Assembly: GCF_012931685.1 (NCBI RefSeq)
Contig: NZ_JABANC010000002.1
Location: forward strand, 124,001-188,000
Source: Hanstruepera ponticola
Lineage (GTDB): Bacteria; Bacteroidota; Bacteroidia; Flavobacteriales; Flavobacteriaceae
Direction of reading: 5' to 3'
Length of the DNA: 64,000 nt
Shown: positions 43,728 through 53,023 of the stretch, piece by piece
Numbering within the stretch: position 1 is the stretch's first letter
How the letters are laid out: each line of letters opens with the position of its first letter
The notes under the pieces: model-generated
What the model was told of the DNA's origin: nothing
The model's database searches: none
What the model saw: the letters and a program-made list of their open reading frames with translations, nothing else
Translations under genes and position numbers: made by a program

Positions 43728-43904
43728 AAAACTTTTGCTAGCAATGTATAAAAATAATTGCTTGCTCTCGCCTACTAACTACAATTGCTTAAGCCAGATA
43801 GCTCCACTTGCGTTTATTCGGTTTTTATTTACTAAATTACGTCAAATCTATTTACAAGACTCTAGAATAGAGTGTATAAAGGGATTGTAAAACCATAAAT
43901 TCCG

Positions 43905-45614
43905 ATGAAAAAATCACAACTATTCGATTTTAGACACGTGCAAATCAAAGCATATAATTTCAAAAGTTACAAGTCTATCACACATGTCTTCTCAATCTTA
44001 CTCGTATTTGGAATCATATTATCATGTTCCGAAAAGGATGCTAAAAAGGAAATCTACGAGAGACCTAATATTGTGTTAATAGTTGCCGACGATTTAGGCT
44101 ATGGTGATATAGGTTGTTATGGTGGAGATATTCAAACACCAAACATAGATGCTTTAGCCCATAAAGGCATTAAGTTTAGTAGTTTCCACACGGCTCCTAT
44201 GTGTGCGCCTACTCGTGCCATGCTGTTGTCTGGAAATGACAACCATATTGCAGGAATGGGTGGTCAAGGTCGGATTACGACCGAGTTTGGCTATGAAGGA
44301 AAATTAACCAACCGGATAGTAACCATTCCAGCATTATTAAGAGATGCTGGCTACCATACCTATATGGCTGGCAAATGGCATCTAGGTAAAGAGCCTGAAT
44401 CTAATCCGCATCAAAAAGGATTCGAACATTCGTTTGTTCTTCTAGAAGGTGCAGGCAATCATTACAACAACCGAAGCGCTTTGCATAATGGATATTCAAA
44501 TTATACCGAGGATGGAGATTCTATTTCATGGAAAGCTGGCAACTACTCTACAGATTTTTATACAGATAAAATTATAGAATACATTGATTCTAATAAAGAT
44601 GATAAGCAGCCATTTTTTGCTTTTGCAACTTATACATCGCCACATTGGCCTTTACAAGTAGATGAAAAATATTGGAAAAAATATAAGGGGCAATATGATG
44701 ACGGCTATGAAAAGTTACGTGAACGAAGATTAAACAGTCTTAAAAAAGCAGGAATAATTCCAAATGAGGTTATAGCTCCTCCTAGTCATGAAGACGTGGT
44801 GCCTTGGGACTCTTTATCACCTCAAGACCAGATGAAGGAAGCTAGAAAAATGGAATTATATGCAGGTATGGTTGATAATTTAGACTATAATATTGGTCGA
44901 TTGATTACCCACCTAAAAGACATTGGAGAATATGAAAACACATTGTTTGTTTTCATGTCTGATAATGGCGCTGCCTACAGAGACTTTATAAGTCATGATA
45001 GTTTTGGAAGTTTAAAAGATTATTACAATGATGATTATGATAATATGGGCAATGCTAATTCTTATATCTCCTATGGCCCGCAATGGGCAGAAGCTGGTTC
45101 GTCTCCCTTTAGATATTTCAAAGATTATGCTACCCAAGGAGGTATAAATACAATAATGATTATTAAAGGGCCAAATGTGACTAGAGAAAATGAAATCCAT
45201 CATGGTTTTACCAGCTTATTGGATTTGGCACCCACTTTTTATGAGGTAGCCAATGTTAAGTATCCTGAAGCTTACGATGGGAATAAAGTTTATCCATTAA
45301 GAGGTAATTCACTAATTCCCTTTGTGTCTGGGGAAACCAATGAAATTCATGATTCAGATTATATTTTTGCATTGGAGCATTACGGACATGCTATGCTACG
45401 AAAAGGGCATTGGAAAATTACAAACTTCACACGCCCTTTTAAAGTTGAAAATTTTGCACTTTATAACCTTTCAAATGATATTGGCGAGCAAAATGATCTT
45501 AAGGAATTTGAGAAAGAAAAATATGCCGAACTGTTAAAAGAATGGATGAAATTTTCAGATGAAATAAAAATTCAAACACCAACACCCAAACCCATAGCAA
45601 AGGAGACTTTGTAG
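43905..45614 (+). CDS. Arylsulfatase-type sulfatase (formylglycine-dependent)
   Basis: The protein has 569 residues. An unusually long N-terminus (about 28 residues) precedes a hydrophobic segment with a lipobox (GIILSCSEKD). The S1 sulfatase core follows: metal ligands DD in VADDLGYGDIGCYGG, C100-A-P-T-R104 as the Cys to be converted to formylglycine, GKWHLG and MSDNGA. It hydrolyses sulfate esters, perhaps of algal polysaccharides. No maturase, SusCD pair or glycoside hydrolase lies nearby, so the substrate cannot be inferred. Confidence 0.92.
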   Translation: MKKSQLFDFRHVQIKAYNFKSYKSITHVFSILLVFGIILSCSEKDAKKEIYERPNIVLIVADDLGYGDIGCYGGDIQTPNIDALAHKGIKFSSFHTAPMCAPTRAMLLSGNDNHIAGMGGQGRITTEFGYEGKLTNRIVTIPALLRDAGYHTYMAGKWHLGKEPESNPHQKGFEHSFVLLEGAGNHYNNRSALHNGYSNYTEDGDSISWKAGNYSTDFYTDKIIEYIDSNKDDKQPFFAFATYTSPHWPLQVDEKYWKKYKGQYDDGYEKLRERRLNSLKKAGIIPNEVIAPPSHEDVVPWDSLSPQDQMKEARKMELYAGMVDNLDYNIGRLITHLKDIGEYENTLFVFMSDNGAAYRDFISHDSFGSLKDYYNDDYDNMGNANSYISYGPQWAEAGSSPFRYFKDYATQGGINTIMIIKGPNVTRENEIHHGFTSLLDLAPTFYEVANVKYPEAYDGNKVYPLRGNSLIPFVSGETNEIHDSDYIFALEHYGHAMLRKGHWKITNFTRPFKVENFALYNLSNDIGEQNDLKEFEKEKYAELLKEWMKFSDEIKIQTPTPKPIAKETL

Positions 45615-45657
45615 CTATTGACTAACCACTTAAACACCCACTTATGGGAAATAGCAT

Positions 45658-46419
45658 ATGATAAAGTTTTTTAGAAAAATACGTTACGACCTAATGGGAA
45701 CAGGAAAAACTACTAAATACTTGAAATACGCCATTGGAGAAATTATTCTTGTGGTTATTGGAATTTTGATAGCACTTCAAATCAATAATTGGAATGAATC
45801 CAAAAAAGAACAGAATATCTTAAATGCCTCTTTAAACTCGTTGAAATTAAATCTTCAAAATGATATAGATAATCTAAATGAGCAAATTGCGTATAACAAA
45901 AAAGTATTGAAAGCTGTTGATTTTTCTTTTCGAGTTATTTCATTACCTGAATATAGCGACAAACCTTTATCTACTTTTGCTGATAGTATATTTCATATAG
46001 CGACAGAAAAAACATTTTTTCCAACTACTACAACCTTTAATTCTATGGAATCTGGTTCTCATTTTCAATGGATTAAAAATCAAGATTTAACCCAGGCAAT
46101 TTACAGCTATTATGCGATGGTTGACAAAATTTCAAGCCTAACAAATGAAAACAATCAATTCGTAAAGAATCACATTGAAGATTTTACCTATAATAAAGTT
46201 GAGTTTGGTTCACTATTGCCAAATTCAAATCCTTATTCAAAAAAACGGGATCCAGAACTTGACAATACTGCCATTTTAAGAGAAAGTACAGTTTTGGAAA
46301 ATACCCTAATAGGGAGAAAATTTCGATCTAATGGAGAGATAGAAAGGTCAAAAGATGCGTTATCTAAGGCAATGGAACTTGTATCTTCAATTGATGAATA
46401 TTTAAATGTCCATAATTGA
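45658..46419 (+). CDS. DUF6090-family membrane protein
   Basis: The protein has 253 residues and starts MIKFFRKIRYDLMGTGKTTKYLKYAIGEI, followed by one membrane helix (about 29-45, ILVVIGILIALQINNW) and a helical extracytoplasmic domain. This N-terminal signature defines a family very common in Flavobacteria, function unknown. It starts 43 bases after the sulfatase and may share its transcript. Confidence 0.85.
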   Translation: MIKFFRKIRYDLMGTGKTTKYLKYAIGEIILVVIGILIALQINNWNESKKEQNILNASLNSLKLNLQNDIDNLNEQIAYNKKVLKAVDFSFRVISLPEYSDKPLSTFADSIFHIATEKTFFPTTTTFNSMESGSHFQWIKNQDLTQAIYSYYAMVDKISSLTNENNQFVKNHIEDFTYNKVEFGSLLPNSNPYSKKRDPELDNTAILRESTVLENTLIGRKFRSNGEIERSKDALSKAMELVSSIDEYLNVHN

Positions 46420-46428
46420 AAGTTAAAA

Positions 46429-46454
46429 AAAGCGTCTGCTTTCACAGACGCTTT
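46429..46454. terminator. Bidirectional terminator between DUF6090 and TonB-receptor genes
   Basis: AAAGCGTCTG and CAGACGCTTT form a perfect 10-base stem with a six-base loop. On the minus strand seven T follow, on the plus strand three. It is placed between two convergent genes and serves mainly the minus-strand receptor operon. Confidence 0.83.
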
Positions 46455-46534
46455 CCAACTAACAAAAAACTCCTAACAAACTTCTTAGTATAAAACTTCA
46501 GACTCTTGTTAGTTTCTTCATTAACAACAAATTC

Positions 46535-48778
46535 TTAAAATCTATAACTTACAACACCTTTCATAAAAAATGGTGTACCAGGTGTAAAGTGTATTTCTTC
46601 AACTGGATTTAGTTCATTTTGCAATCGTGATTCGGTTGCAAACTGGGTTTCGTTCCATTCGGTATCAAACACGTTTTCTATAACTACGCCAAAACTCAAG
46701 TTTTTGGTTAGGGCATAATTCATATTTAAATCGGTTACAAAATAGCCTTCAGCTACAATGGAGTTGTCTTCATTGGCTGGTCTGTCATCAATATAACGAT
46801 AGCGTATGCCTGCCGAAAAGCCTTTTAGATCATTAATAGCCAAACCTCCTGTAAGTGTAAAGTCTGGTGCCAAAGGAATGTAATCGGAACCTTCTGGTTC
46901 ATCAACGCTTCTTGCATGTGTAAACGTAGCATCGGTATCAAAATACAACCAATCTGTAAATTGATAACGCAAACCAATGTCTAAACCATAACGTTCTGAT
47001 TTTCCGCTAGGCTCAACAATACCTGCATCACCGACATATACAAACTCCTGTTCTAAAAATAAATACCAAACAGCTGAATTGAACACCATTTTTGGAAAGG
47101 GTTTCCAGATAGCGCCTAAATCGGTACCATAGGCTTTTGGTAATATTTCCTCACCACCTTGTGCCACCACTACTCTAGCATCATTAGAATGAAAACCAAT
47201 TCCTGATTTTAAAAACCATTGTAAGTTTTTATTCTGATTGAAAAAGACATTCAGTTTAGGACTGAATGTTGTTTTAGTTTCAGCTTGAGTTTCATAAGGC
47301 GTTATCAAGTCGTCATTATACATAAACTTAAAGTAATCCAAACGCAAAGCTGGTGCAATTACAAACTTGTTCAACTCAAATTCGGCGTTAATAAACCCAA
47401 ACATATTAGTTTCATTTACATCGCCTAAAGCCAAATAATCTAAAGTTTCATTCCGATTTAAGGTATGTGATAACTCGACATCATCTACCTGATCATGGCG
47501 TAAACCAAAACCTGATGTTAATTTGGTTTCAATATTTCCCAGTTGGGTGTCTTTTATGAACTGGGTGTTAAACCCATAAATATTTCGGCTTTCATGTTGT
47601 TTTATTTGGTCACCATTAATAGGGTCTTCTAAAAAGAATGTGAAATTAGAAAACAGCTCAAAGTCATATTTGGAATAAAATACATTAGACTTGAATTGCA
47701 AATCCTCTTTTAACAAAGCGTTATAACTCACATTTACGTTACTTCTAGAAGTAGTTCCGCCTTCGGTATCATCTATGGCTCCCCATCGTGTGATTAAACC
47801 ACTATCAACAGCGCGTTGTGGTATTTGTCCAGATGCATCCCAACGACTCGTAAAATGAGATATACTTACCGATAATTTATCATTGCCTTTTAAGTAGGTA
47901 CTGAATTTCCCAAAAAGATTTAAACGGTTAAAATTTTGTGGTGAATCAAATGGTCCATCAAAGGCAATGTATTCAAGAGCCATATAAGCATTGGAACGTT
48001 TGTTGTTTTTTAATAGGTCAAACATACCTAATGTTCTTAAGGAATTAAACTGACCAATACTCAAACTAATTTCACTGCTTTCTAGCCTGTCTTTGGTATT
48101 AAAATCTACAAAACCAGCAGTAGCAAAATCACCTTTATTAGCATAATACGGTCCTTTACCAAAGTTAATGGCATTGACTGTTTCTGGAATTAAAAAGTGT
48201 AAATCGCTATAGCCTTGTCCATGAGCATGAGATACCATATTTACAGGCATACCATCAACGGCCAAACTAATATCGGTACCATGATCAATATCAAAACCAC
48301 GTAAGAAAATCTGTTCTGCCTTTCCACCTCCTGCATGCTGTCCAATAATGAGGCCAGGCACTTTTCGTAATACTTCCTGTGAGGAATTTACAGGATTGGT
48401 TTCCAAATCTATTTTAGCCACACTGTTAAGTGCACTCACTTGTTCAGTGATAATAAGTTCATCTAGTAATATGGCTTTCGCCTTTAAACTGACTTCTAAC
48501 CCTTCTGAAAGATGTGTGTTGGTGACAGTAATAATGGCTTTTTCAAATCCTAAAAGCCCAATATTTAAGGTGTCACCTAGCTGATTATTTTCTAAAATAA
48601 ATGACCCGTTAGCTAATGTATGTGCATGACTTGTAGAGTTTGTATTATAGATATATGCGTTTTCTAGAGGTTGCCCTGAATCATCTAAAACAAGACCTTT
48701 AATATCGTCTTGTGCCATGATCCAATGACAGCAGAAAAAGAAAACAAATAAAAAAATGGGTTTAATATTAAAAAGCAT
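46535..48778 (-). CDS. TonB-dependent receptor with carboxypeptidase-like N-domain
   Basis: The protein has 747 residues: a signal peptide (ending WIMAQ), a carboxypeptidase-regulatory-like beta-sandwich (22-105), a plug with LRKVPGLIIGQHAGGGKAEQIFLRGFDIDHGTDISLAVDG and a barrel ending in an aromatic Phe (GVVSYRF). The plug holds MVSHAHGQGYSDLHFL, a His-rich turn that may contact a metal or metal complex. It is the last gene of the DUF4331/TPR unit and is probably the channel for whatever that unit takes up. Confidence 0.9.
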   Translation of the reverse strand: MLFNIKPIFLFVFFFCCHWIMAQDDIKGLVLDDSGQPLENAYIYNTNSTSHAHTLANGSFILENNQLGDTLNIGLLGFEKAIITVTNTHLSEGLEVSLKAKAILLDELIITEQVSALNSVAKIDLETNPVNSSQEVLRKVPGLIIGQHAGGGKAEQIFLRGFDIDHGTDISLAVDGMPVNMVSHAHGQGYSDLHFLIPETVNAINFGKGPYYANKGDFATAGFVDFNTKDRLESSEISLSIGQFNSLRTLGMFDLLKNNKRSNAYMALEYIAFDGPFDSPQNFNRLNLFGKFSTYLKGNDKLSVSISHFTSRWDASGQIPQRAVDSGLITRWGAIDDTEGGTTSRSNVNVSYNALLKEDLQFKSNVFYSKYDFELFSNFTFFLEDPINGDQIKQHESRNIYGFNTQFIKDTQLGNIETKLTSGFGLRHDQVDDVELSHTLNRNETLDYLALGDVNETNMFGFINAEFELNKFVIAPALRLDYFKFMYNDDLITPYETQAETKTTFSPKLNVFFNQNKNLQWFLKSGIGFHSNDARVVVAQGGEEILPKAYGTDLGAIWKPFPKMVFNSAVWYLFLEQEFVYVGDAGIVEPSGKSERYGLDIGLRYQFTDWLYFDTDATFTHARSVDEPEGSDYIPLAPDFTLTGGLAINDLKGFSAGIRYRYIDDRPANEDNSIVAEGYFVTDLNMNYALTKNLSFGVVIENVFDTEWNETQFATESRLQNELNPVEEIHFTPGTPFFMKGVVSYRF

Positions 48779-48799
48779 AAATTAAAGTTGGTTTGTTGG

Positions 48800-50098
48800 T
48801 TAAATTCTTTTGATATCTTGCTCCATAACTGGTCCAAGTTCATAAAGACTTGCTTCCAATTCAGCTTTTAATTCCTTGGCTTTTTCATCCATTCCATTGG
48901 CTTTATAAATAATTGCCAAGTGATACATAGCAAGCGGTTCAAAAGTATAACCAACCACATAATCTTCCATAATGCTTAACGCCTTTTTAACATTTCCTTT
49001 ATTATAATAGCTCCAAGCTAATAAATCATAGGATTGCGCTGTTGGTCTGTTTTGAACTTCCTTTTGGGCTAATTCAATAGCCATATTAACTGTTTCCTTT
49101 TCATTGACATACAATTCAATGTTGTAAGCATTGTACATGTCTCCATATAGCTCATTTGAAACCAATTGCTGATAGGTCTTAACGTTTTCTATCTGGTCTT
49201 CTTCTTTATTTAAAAATTCAGCTATTTCAGCCTTAAGCAAATACAAATCTGGCACTTGATAATTGGTCGTAATGCTATTTAAAATGCGCATGGCTTCTTC
49301 TGGATTACGCTCATAGGAATACACAATCCAGGCTATTCCTTTTTTGGCATAAGCATCGTTAGGATCTAATTCTAATGCTTTGATATAATGGTTATAAGAT
49401 TTTTGAATTTCTCCTGCATGTCCATAAAAATCCGCCAAATTGGTGTAAGCCCATTGCATGGTTGTGCTAATATTTGAAGATTCAGCAATTGCTGTGGCTT
49501 TTTCCATATACTTAATAGCCGCATCCAAATTACCTTCGTGATCGCTCCATTTTGAGAGTCTAATTAAATAATCAAAATCACTAAAGTTTTTGATACGTTC
49601 TAAATACTTTTTGGCATCTGCAGCGTTACCTAATTCCAATTGAACGTCAAAAAGCATTTTGTAGGTCGCAGAAATATTTTCGCCATTTAATTCTGCCTTT
49701 TTAAGTAGTTGTAAGGCTTCTTTAAAGCGGTGTTGCGAAATGTAATTTCTTGCAAGCGTTCTTAAATAGCCTGCATGGTTATAATTAGTTCGCTCATTAA
49801 CTTCTAGTAAGTTTTTTTCAGCTTGGATTAAGTGAACCACTTCTCCAGTTGCGTTGAATAATTGAGAATGACAGGCTGCAATTTTGGCAAGATATGGAAA
49901 CTGTCCTTCTTCTTTTTCTAGCTTTTTTTCCCAAAATAGTAAATCATTATTCACCATTTGCAACGCATCATTCTCGACTAATTCAAGGTATGTATTATAT
50001 GTAGTTGGATCTGTTACTGTTTTATTGTTATCATGACAACTCATCATGACCATTAAACAGATTAATACGATTATATTTTTTGTTGTTAATGTCATCAT
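48800..50098 (-). CDS. TPR-repeat lipoprotein
   Basis: The protein has 432 residues, a lipobox (MVMMSCHDN) and about nine tetratricopeptide repeats (for example AWAYTNLADFYGHAGEIQKSYNHYIKALELDPNDAYAKKGIAWI and AQSYDLLAWSYYNKGNVKKALSIMEDYV). It lies between the DUF4331 genes and the TonB receptor (21 bases before the latter) and probably acts as a scaffold for the exported DUF4331 proteins. Confidence 0.85.
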   Translation of the reverse strand: MMTLTTKNIIVLICLMVMMSCHDNNKTVTDPTTYNTYLELVENDALQMVNNDLLFWEKKLEKEEGQFPYLAKIAACHSQLFNATGEVVHLIQAEKNLLEVNERTNYNHAGYLRTLARNYISQHRFKEALQLLKKAELNGENISATYKMLFDVQLELGNAADAKKYLERIKNFSDFDYLIRLSKWSDHEGNLDAAIKYMEKATAIAESSNISTTMQWAYTNLADFYGHAGEIQKSYNHYIKALELDPNDAYAKKGIAWIVYSYERNPEEAMRILNSITTNYQVPDLYLLKAEIAEFLNKEEDQIENVKTYQQLVSNELYGDMYNAYNIELYVNEKETVNMAIELAQKEVQNRPTAQSYDLLAWSYYNKGNVKKALSIMEDYVVGYTFEPLAMYHLAIIYKANGMDEKAKELKAELEASLYELGPVMEQDIKRI

Positions 50099-50170
50099 AT
50101 TGTGTTTTTTGTTGTTATTGTTGTTTTAATAAATCAGAGCACACCGTAGCATGCCCTGATTGAATTTATT

Positions 50171-50800
50171 TTACCATGGAGATGCTAAATATGGAAAGTC
50201 GCTTAAAAAAGCTTTGTCATTAGCATCTACATTATCATTGGATAATGTTGGGTTTTCACTAAAGTCCTCGCCACCAAATATTAGTAATAACTCTACCGTT
50301 ATGACGTCATCAGCTAAAGCGCGACCTGTAAGCACATTGGTTCCGTCAAAGAAGGTTGTTACTCCATCTAATGAAACGTTTAAAACATCTGTAGCTAAAA
50401 GTCCAGTAAAAGTTGCTGCATCAAGACCTAAAGCATTTGTGTCACCAGGATTGGCATATGCCGGACTTAAGGCTTCTAAATTATTCTGAAACATGGATTG
50501 AAATAATCCGTTTTGTTCGGAAGGTACAGTTACATTAAATAAGTCCTTACTATCAGAACTTACAAATACTGTATTTACTGCTGGTCTTCCCATTTGGTCT
50601 TCTTGTAAATAAACGGCATTAAAAGGACCACCTTTTTTACTTGCTATTTCCGTTTCAGACGCATTGGTTATCTCGTCCTCTTTACTACAACTAAAAGCTA
50701 CGACAGCAAAACATGTAGCAACAGCTATAATTATTGTTTTTTGAGCAAACACCTTTCTAACATCATTTAAGAAAGCGTGTGTTTTTATAATAGTTTTCAT
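50171..50800 (-). CDS. DUF4331 protein, C-terminal half (copy B)
   Basis: The protein has 209 residues with its own export signal and lipobox (VVAFSCSKED). The body corresponds to the C-terminal half of DUF4331 proteins: QEDQMGRPAVNTVF, then LTDDVITVELLL-like (RALADDVITVELLLIFGG), and the closing DANDKAFLSDFPYLASPW. The N-terminal half (DHIDAP) is encoded by the preceding gene, 19 bases upstream. A closely similar pair follows the same order at 51628-52878. The function of DUF4331 is unknown. Confidence 0.85.
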   Translation of the reverse strand: MKTIIKTHAFLNDVRKVFAQKTIIIAVATCFAVVAFSCSKEDEITNASETEIASKKGGPFNAVYLQEDQMGRPAVNTVFVSSDSKDLFNVTVPSEQNGLFQSMFQNNLEALSPAYANPGDTNALGLDAATFTGLLATDVLNVSLDGVTTFFDGTNVLTGRALADDVITVELLLIFGGEDFSENPTLSNDNVDANDKAFLSDFPYLASPW

Positions 50801-50819
50801 GATTTTCGTTTTTTAAGGA

Positions 50820-51482
50820 TTATTGTTTTCTTTTTGATTCTACCCACGTATTGATTGTTCCCGAACCACCTATCATGGTCTTTGGAACTTCAACAACTAC
50901 TGATAGCACATTGGTACCAGCAAACGTGTCTGATCCAGGATTATTAAATCCAGTTGCATTGCCACTTATAATAGCGCTGTACTGGGCAAAATCCATAAAA
51001 AACGGATCGTCTCTAGGACCGGCAAAAAATGACATACCATCTCTTGATGTACCTATAATTGCTGGTGAACCATAAGGCGTGATTTCTACTTTAGAAACAT
51101 CGTTACCAAAGTTTGAAGCTTCAAGCGTACTAACTAAACCTGTTTGCGAAGGCGCTACAGGACCAACAAAAATCATTTTGTCGTCTTTTTTAATGGCTTG
51201 AATTACTAAATCCTCAACATTATCACCATTGGTGTCAATATTAAATTCAATCATGACATTCTCGTCAAAACTAGCATTTGCTGTTGCATTTGGACTTAAC
51301 AGTCCTTGCAGGTTAGCAACAAATACCATATTGTCTGTGTTTTTTCCTTGAAAAACATAAAAATCAGTAATATCACTTGTACCACCTTGTACTTCTGGAG
51401 CATCAATGTGGTCTGCTGCGATAATGAATAAACCAGCGCCTAACAGCAAACTGATTCCAAAAATTTGTCTAAATCTTTTCAT
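50820..51482 (-). CDS. DUF4331 protein, N-terminal half (copy B)
   Basis: The protein has 220 residues: a signal peptide or anchor (about 8-24), then the DUF4331 start ADHIDAPEVQGGTSDITDFYVFQG, a calcium-like DTNGDNVEDLVIQ turn and FAGPRDDPFFMDFAQYSAI, ending with VVEVPKTMIGG and VWVESKRKQ-like (TWVESKRKQ). In most bacteria these features share one chain with the half encoded by the next gene. Both halves are exported separately here and probably reassemble outside the cytoplasm. Confidence 0.85.
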   Translation of the reverse strand: MKRFRQIFGISLLLGAGLFIIAADHIDAPEVQGGTSDITDFYVFQGKNTDNMVFVANLQGLLSPNATANASFDENVMIEFNIDTNGDNVEDLVIQAIKKDDKMIFVGPVAPSQTGLVSTLEASNFGNDVSKVEITPYGSPAIIGTSRDGMSFFAGPRDDPFFMDFAQYSAIISGNATGFNNPGSDTFAGTNVLSVVVEVPKTMIGGSGTINTWVESKRKQ

Positions 51483-51587
51483 AATAAATAGTGTTTAATT
51501 AATAATTTATATTCACAAATAATAAGGCAAATTGATAGAAATGGTTTGGGTTAAAAGCTGTGTTCGTATCTTTGTAGGTTTAGATTA

Positions 51588-51620
51588 AGCATCAAAGTCA
51601 AGGCAGACTTTGATGCTTTT
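51588..51620 (+). terminator. Stem-loop between the two DUF4331 pairs
   Basis: AGCATCAAAGTC (51588-51599) and GACTTTGATGCT (51606-51617) form a perfect 12-base stem with a six-base loop. The T run (TTTTT) is on the plus strand, while both flanking gene pairs run on the minus strand, so it could stop antisense transcription, or act as a processing or stabilising element for pair A. It begins the 145-base gap between pairs. Confidence 0.6.
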
Positions 51621-51627
51621 TAATACC

Positions 51628-52209
51628 CTACCAAGGGCTTGCTAGGTAGGGAAACGAGGTTAAGAACGGTTTGTCGTTTGCATCTACATTATCATTGGAT
51701 AAGGTTGGATTTTCTGTAAAATCCTCACCTCCAAAAATCAATAACAACTCAACAGTTATCACATCATCTGTTAAAGCGCGACCTGTAAGAAGTGCACCAG
51801 AATTTGGATTGTAAAACGTGGTTTCACCATCCAATGATAGATTAAGCACATCAGTAGCTAATAGCGTAGTAAATGCTGCAGAGTCTTGTCCAAGTGCATT
51901 CATATCACCTGGGTTTGCAAAAGCAGGACTTAAAGCTTCTAAATTAGTTTGAAACATACTTTGAAAGGCTGCGTTTTGTTGCGTAGGAATAGTAGTATTA
52001 AACATATTTTTACTTCCACTTGAAACAAACACAGTATTCACTGCAGGACGTCCCATTTGATCTTGCTGGGCATATACACCTGAAAAATCAGGTTCATTAT
52101 TGCCTCCACCATTATTTGGCGGTGTAAAGTCATCATCATTAGAACAATTAAAACTAATTGCTGCTAAAGCTAATGTCATTATTAGGTATTTTATATTTAT
52201 AATTTTCAT
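51628..52209 (-). CDS. DUF4331 protein, C-terminal half (copy A)
   Basis: The protein has 193 residues, a lipobox (ISFNCSNDD) and a Gly/Asn-rich linker. The body QQDQMGRPAVNTVFVSSGSKNMFN ... DANDKPFLTSFPYLASPW is nearly the same as in copy B (50171-50800), so the pairs arose by tandem duplication. It begins 21 bases after its N-terminal partner gene. The lipid anchor would hold this half at a membrane while the partner may be anchored or soluble. Confidence 0.85.
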   Translation of the reverse strand: MKIINIKYLIMTLALAAISFNCSNDDDFTPPNNGGGNNEPDFSGVYAQQDQMGRPAVNTVFVSSGSKNMFNTTIPTQQNAAFQSMFQTNLEALSPAFANPGDMNALGQDSAAFTTLLATDVLNLSLDGETTFYNPNSGALLTGRALTDDVITVELLLIFGGEDFTENPTLSNDNVDANDKPFLTSFPYLASPW

Positions 52210-52230
52210 AATTTAAAGTCTTTTAGTTTA

Positions 52231-52878
52231 TTATTGTTTTCTTTTTGATTCCACCCAAGTATTCACGGTTCCAGAACCACCAACCATTGATTTTGGTACT
52301 TCCACAACTATTGACAATACGTTAGTTCCTTGAAAGGTGTCACTGCCTGGATTATCAAATCCGGTAGCGTTTCCAGCTATAATATCACTGTACTGTGCAA
52401 AGTCCATAAAGAATGGATCATCACGAGGTCCTGCAAAAAATTTCATTCCAGCATTTTGCTCTAAAACTGGCGTCATTCTCGTAGAAATATCAACACTTGA
52501 TTGTGTTGCGCTTGTCATAATAGAACTGTTTAATCCTGTAATTGAAGGTGCTACTGGCCCAAAAAAGTACATTTTACCATCTCTAGGAATAGCTTGAATA
52601 ACGAGGTCTTCAACATTGTCTTGATCGGTATCAATATTGAATTCAATAAGCACATTTTCATCAAATGTGGCTGCGTCTGTTGATCCAGGCGCCAAAAGAC
52701 CTTGTAGATTTGCAACAAATACAACGTTATCTGTATCTTCACCTTGGAAGGCATAGAAATCAGTAACATCACTTGTGCCACCAGATACGGCTGGCGCATC
52801 AATATGGTCGGCTGCAACTAATAGGAAACCAGCAATCGCAAAAATTCCGATTCCTAAATAAATTTTCATGTTTTTCAT
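52231..52878 (-). CDS. DUF4331 protein, N-terminal half (copy A)
   Basis: The protein has 215 residues: a hydrophobic signal (6-23), ADHIDAPAVSGGTSDVTDFYAFQGEDTD, a DTDQDNVEDLVIQ turn, FAGPRDDPFFMDFAQYSDI and the ending VNTWVESKRKQ. It is closely similar to copy B at 50820-51482. It is the first gene of the minus-strand unit; the 145 bases upstream contain its promoter region, but I found no clear TAnnTTTG element. A start at the second Met (MKIYLG, three codons later) is also possible. Confidence 0.85.
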   Translation of the reverse strand: MKNMKIYLGIGIFAIAGFLLVAADHIDAPAVSGGTSDVTDFYAFQGEDTDNVVFVANLQGLLAPGSTDAATFDENVLIEFNIDTDQDNVEDLVIQAIPRDGKMYFFGPVAPSITGLNSSIMTSATQSSVDISTRMTPVLEQNAGMKFFAGPRDDPFFMDFAQYSDIIAGNATGFDNPGSDTFQGTNVLSIVVEVPKSMVGGSGTVNTWVESKRKQ

Positions 52879-53023
52879 AATGTGAGGTTTTTGTTAATTA
52901 TTTTTGATTCTCACTCATACCTACGGAAAAACACGAAAGTCGGTTTTGTTAATATTTTGTTAAAGGAAAAAAGGCTTCTTCTTATGGATATAAAAATTAT
53001 CTTTACCCAATAAAATTAATAGC

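Noticed and set aside
43728-43904. Small gene or mobile element remnant between the NTF2-like and sulfatase genes
   Set aside because: No open frame, repeat or RNA structure could be supported in these 177 bases.
50171-51482. Frameshift or nonsense mutation splitting one DUF4331 gene
   Set aside because: Both halves have their own start codon and export signal, the gap is non-coding, and the same split occurs in the second copy at 51628-52878.
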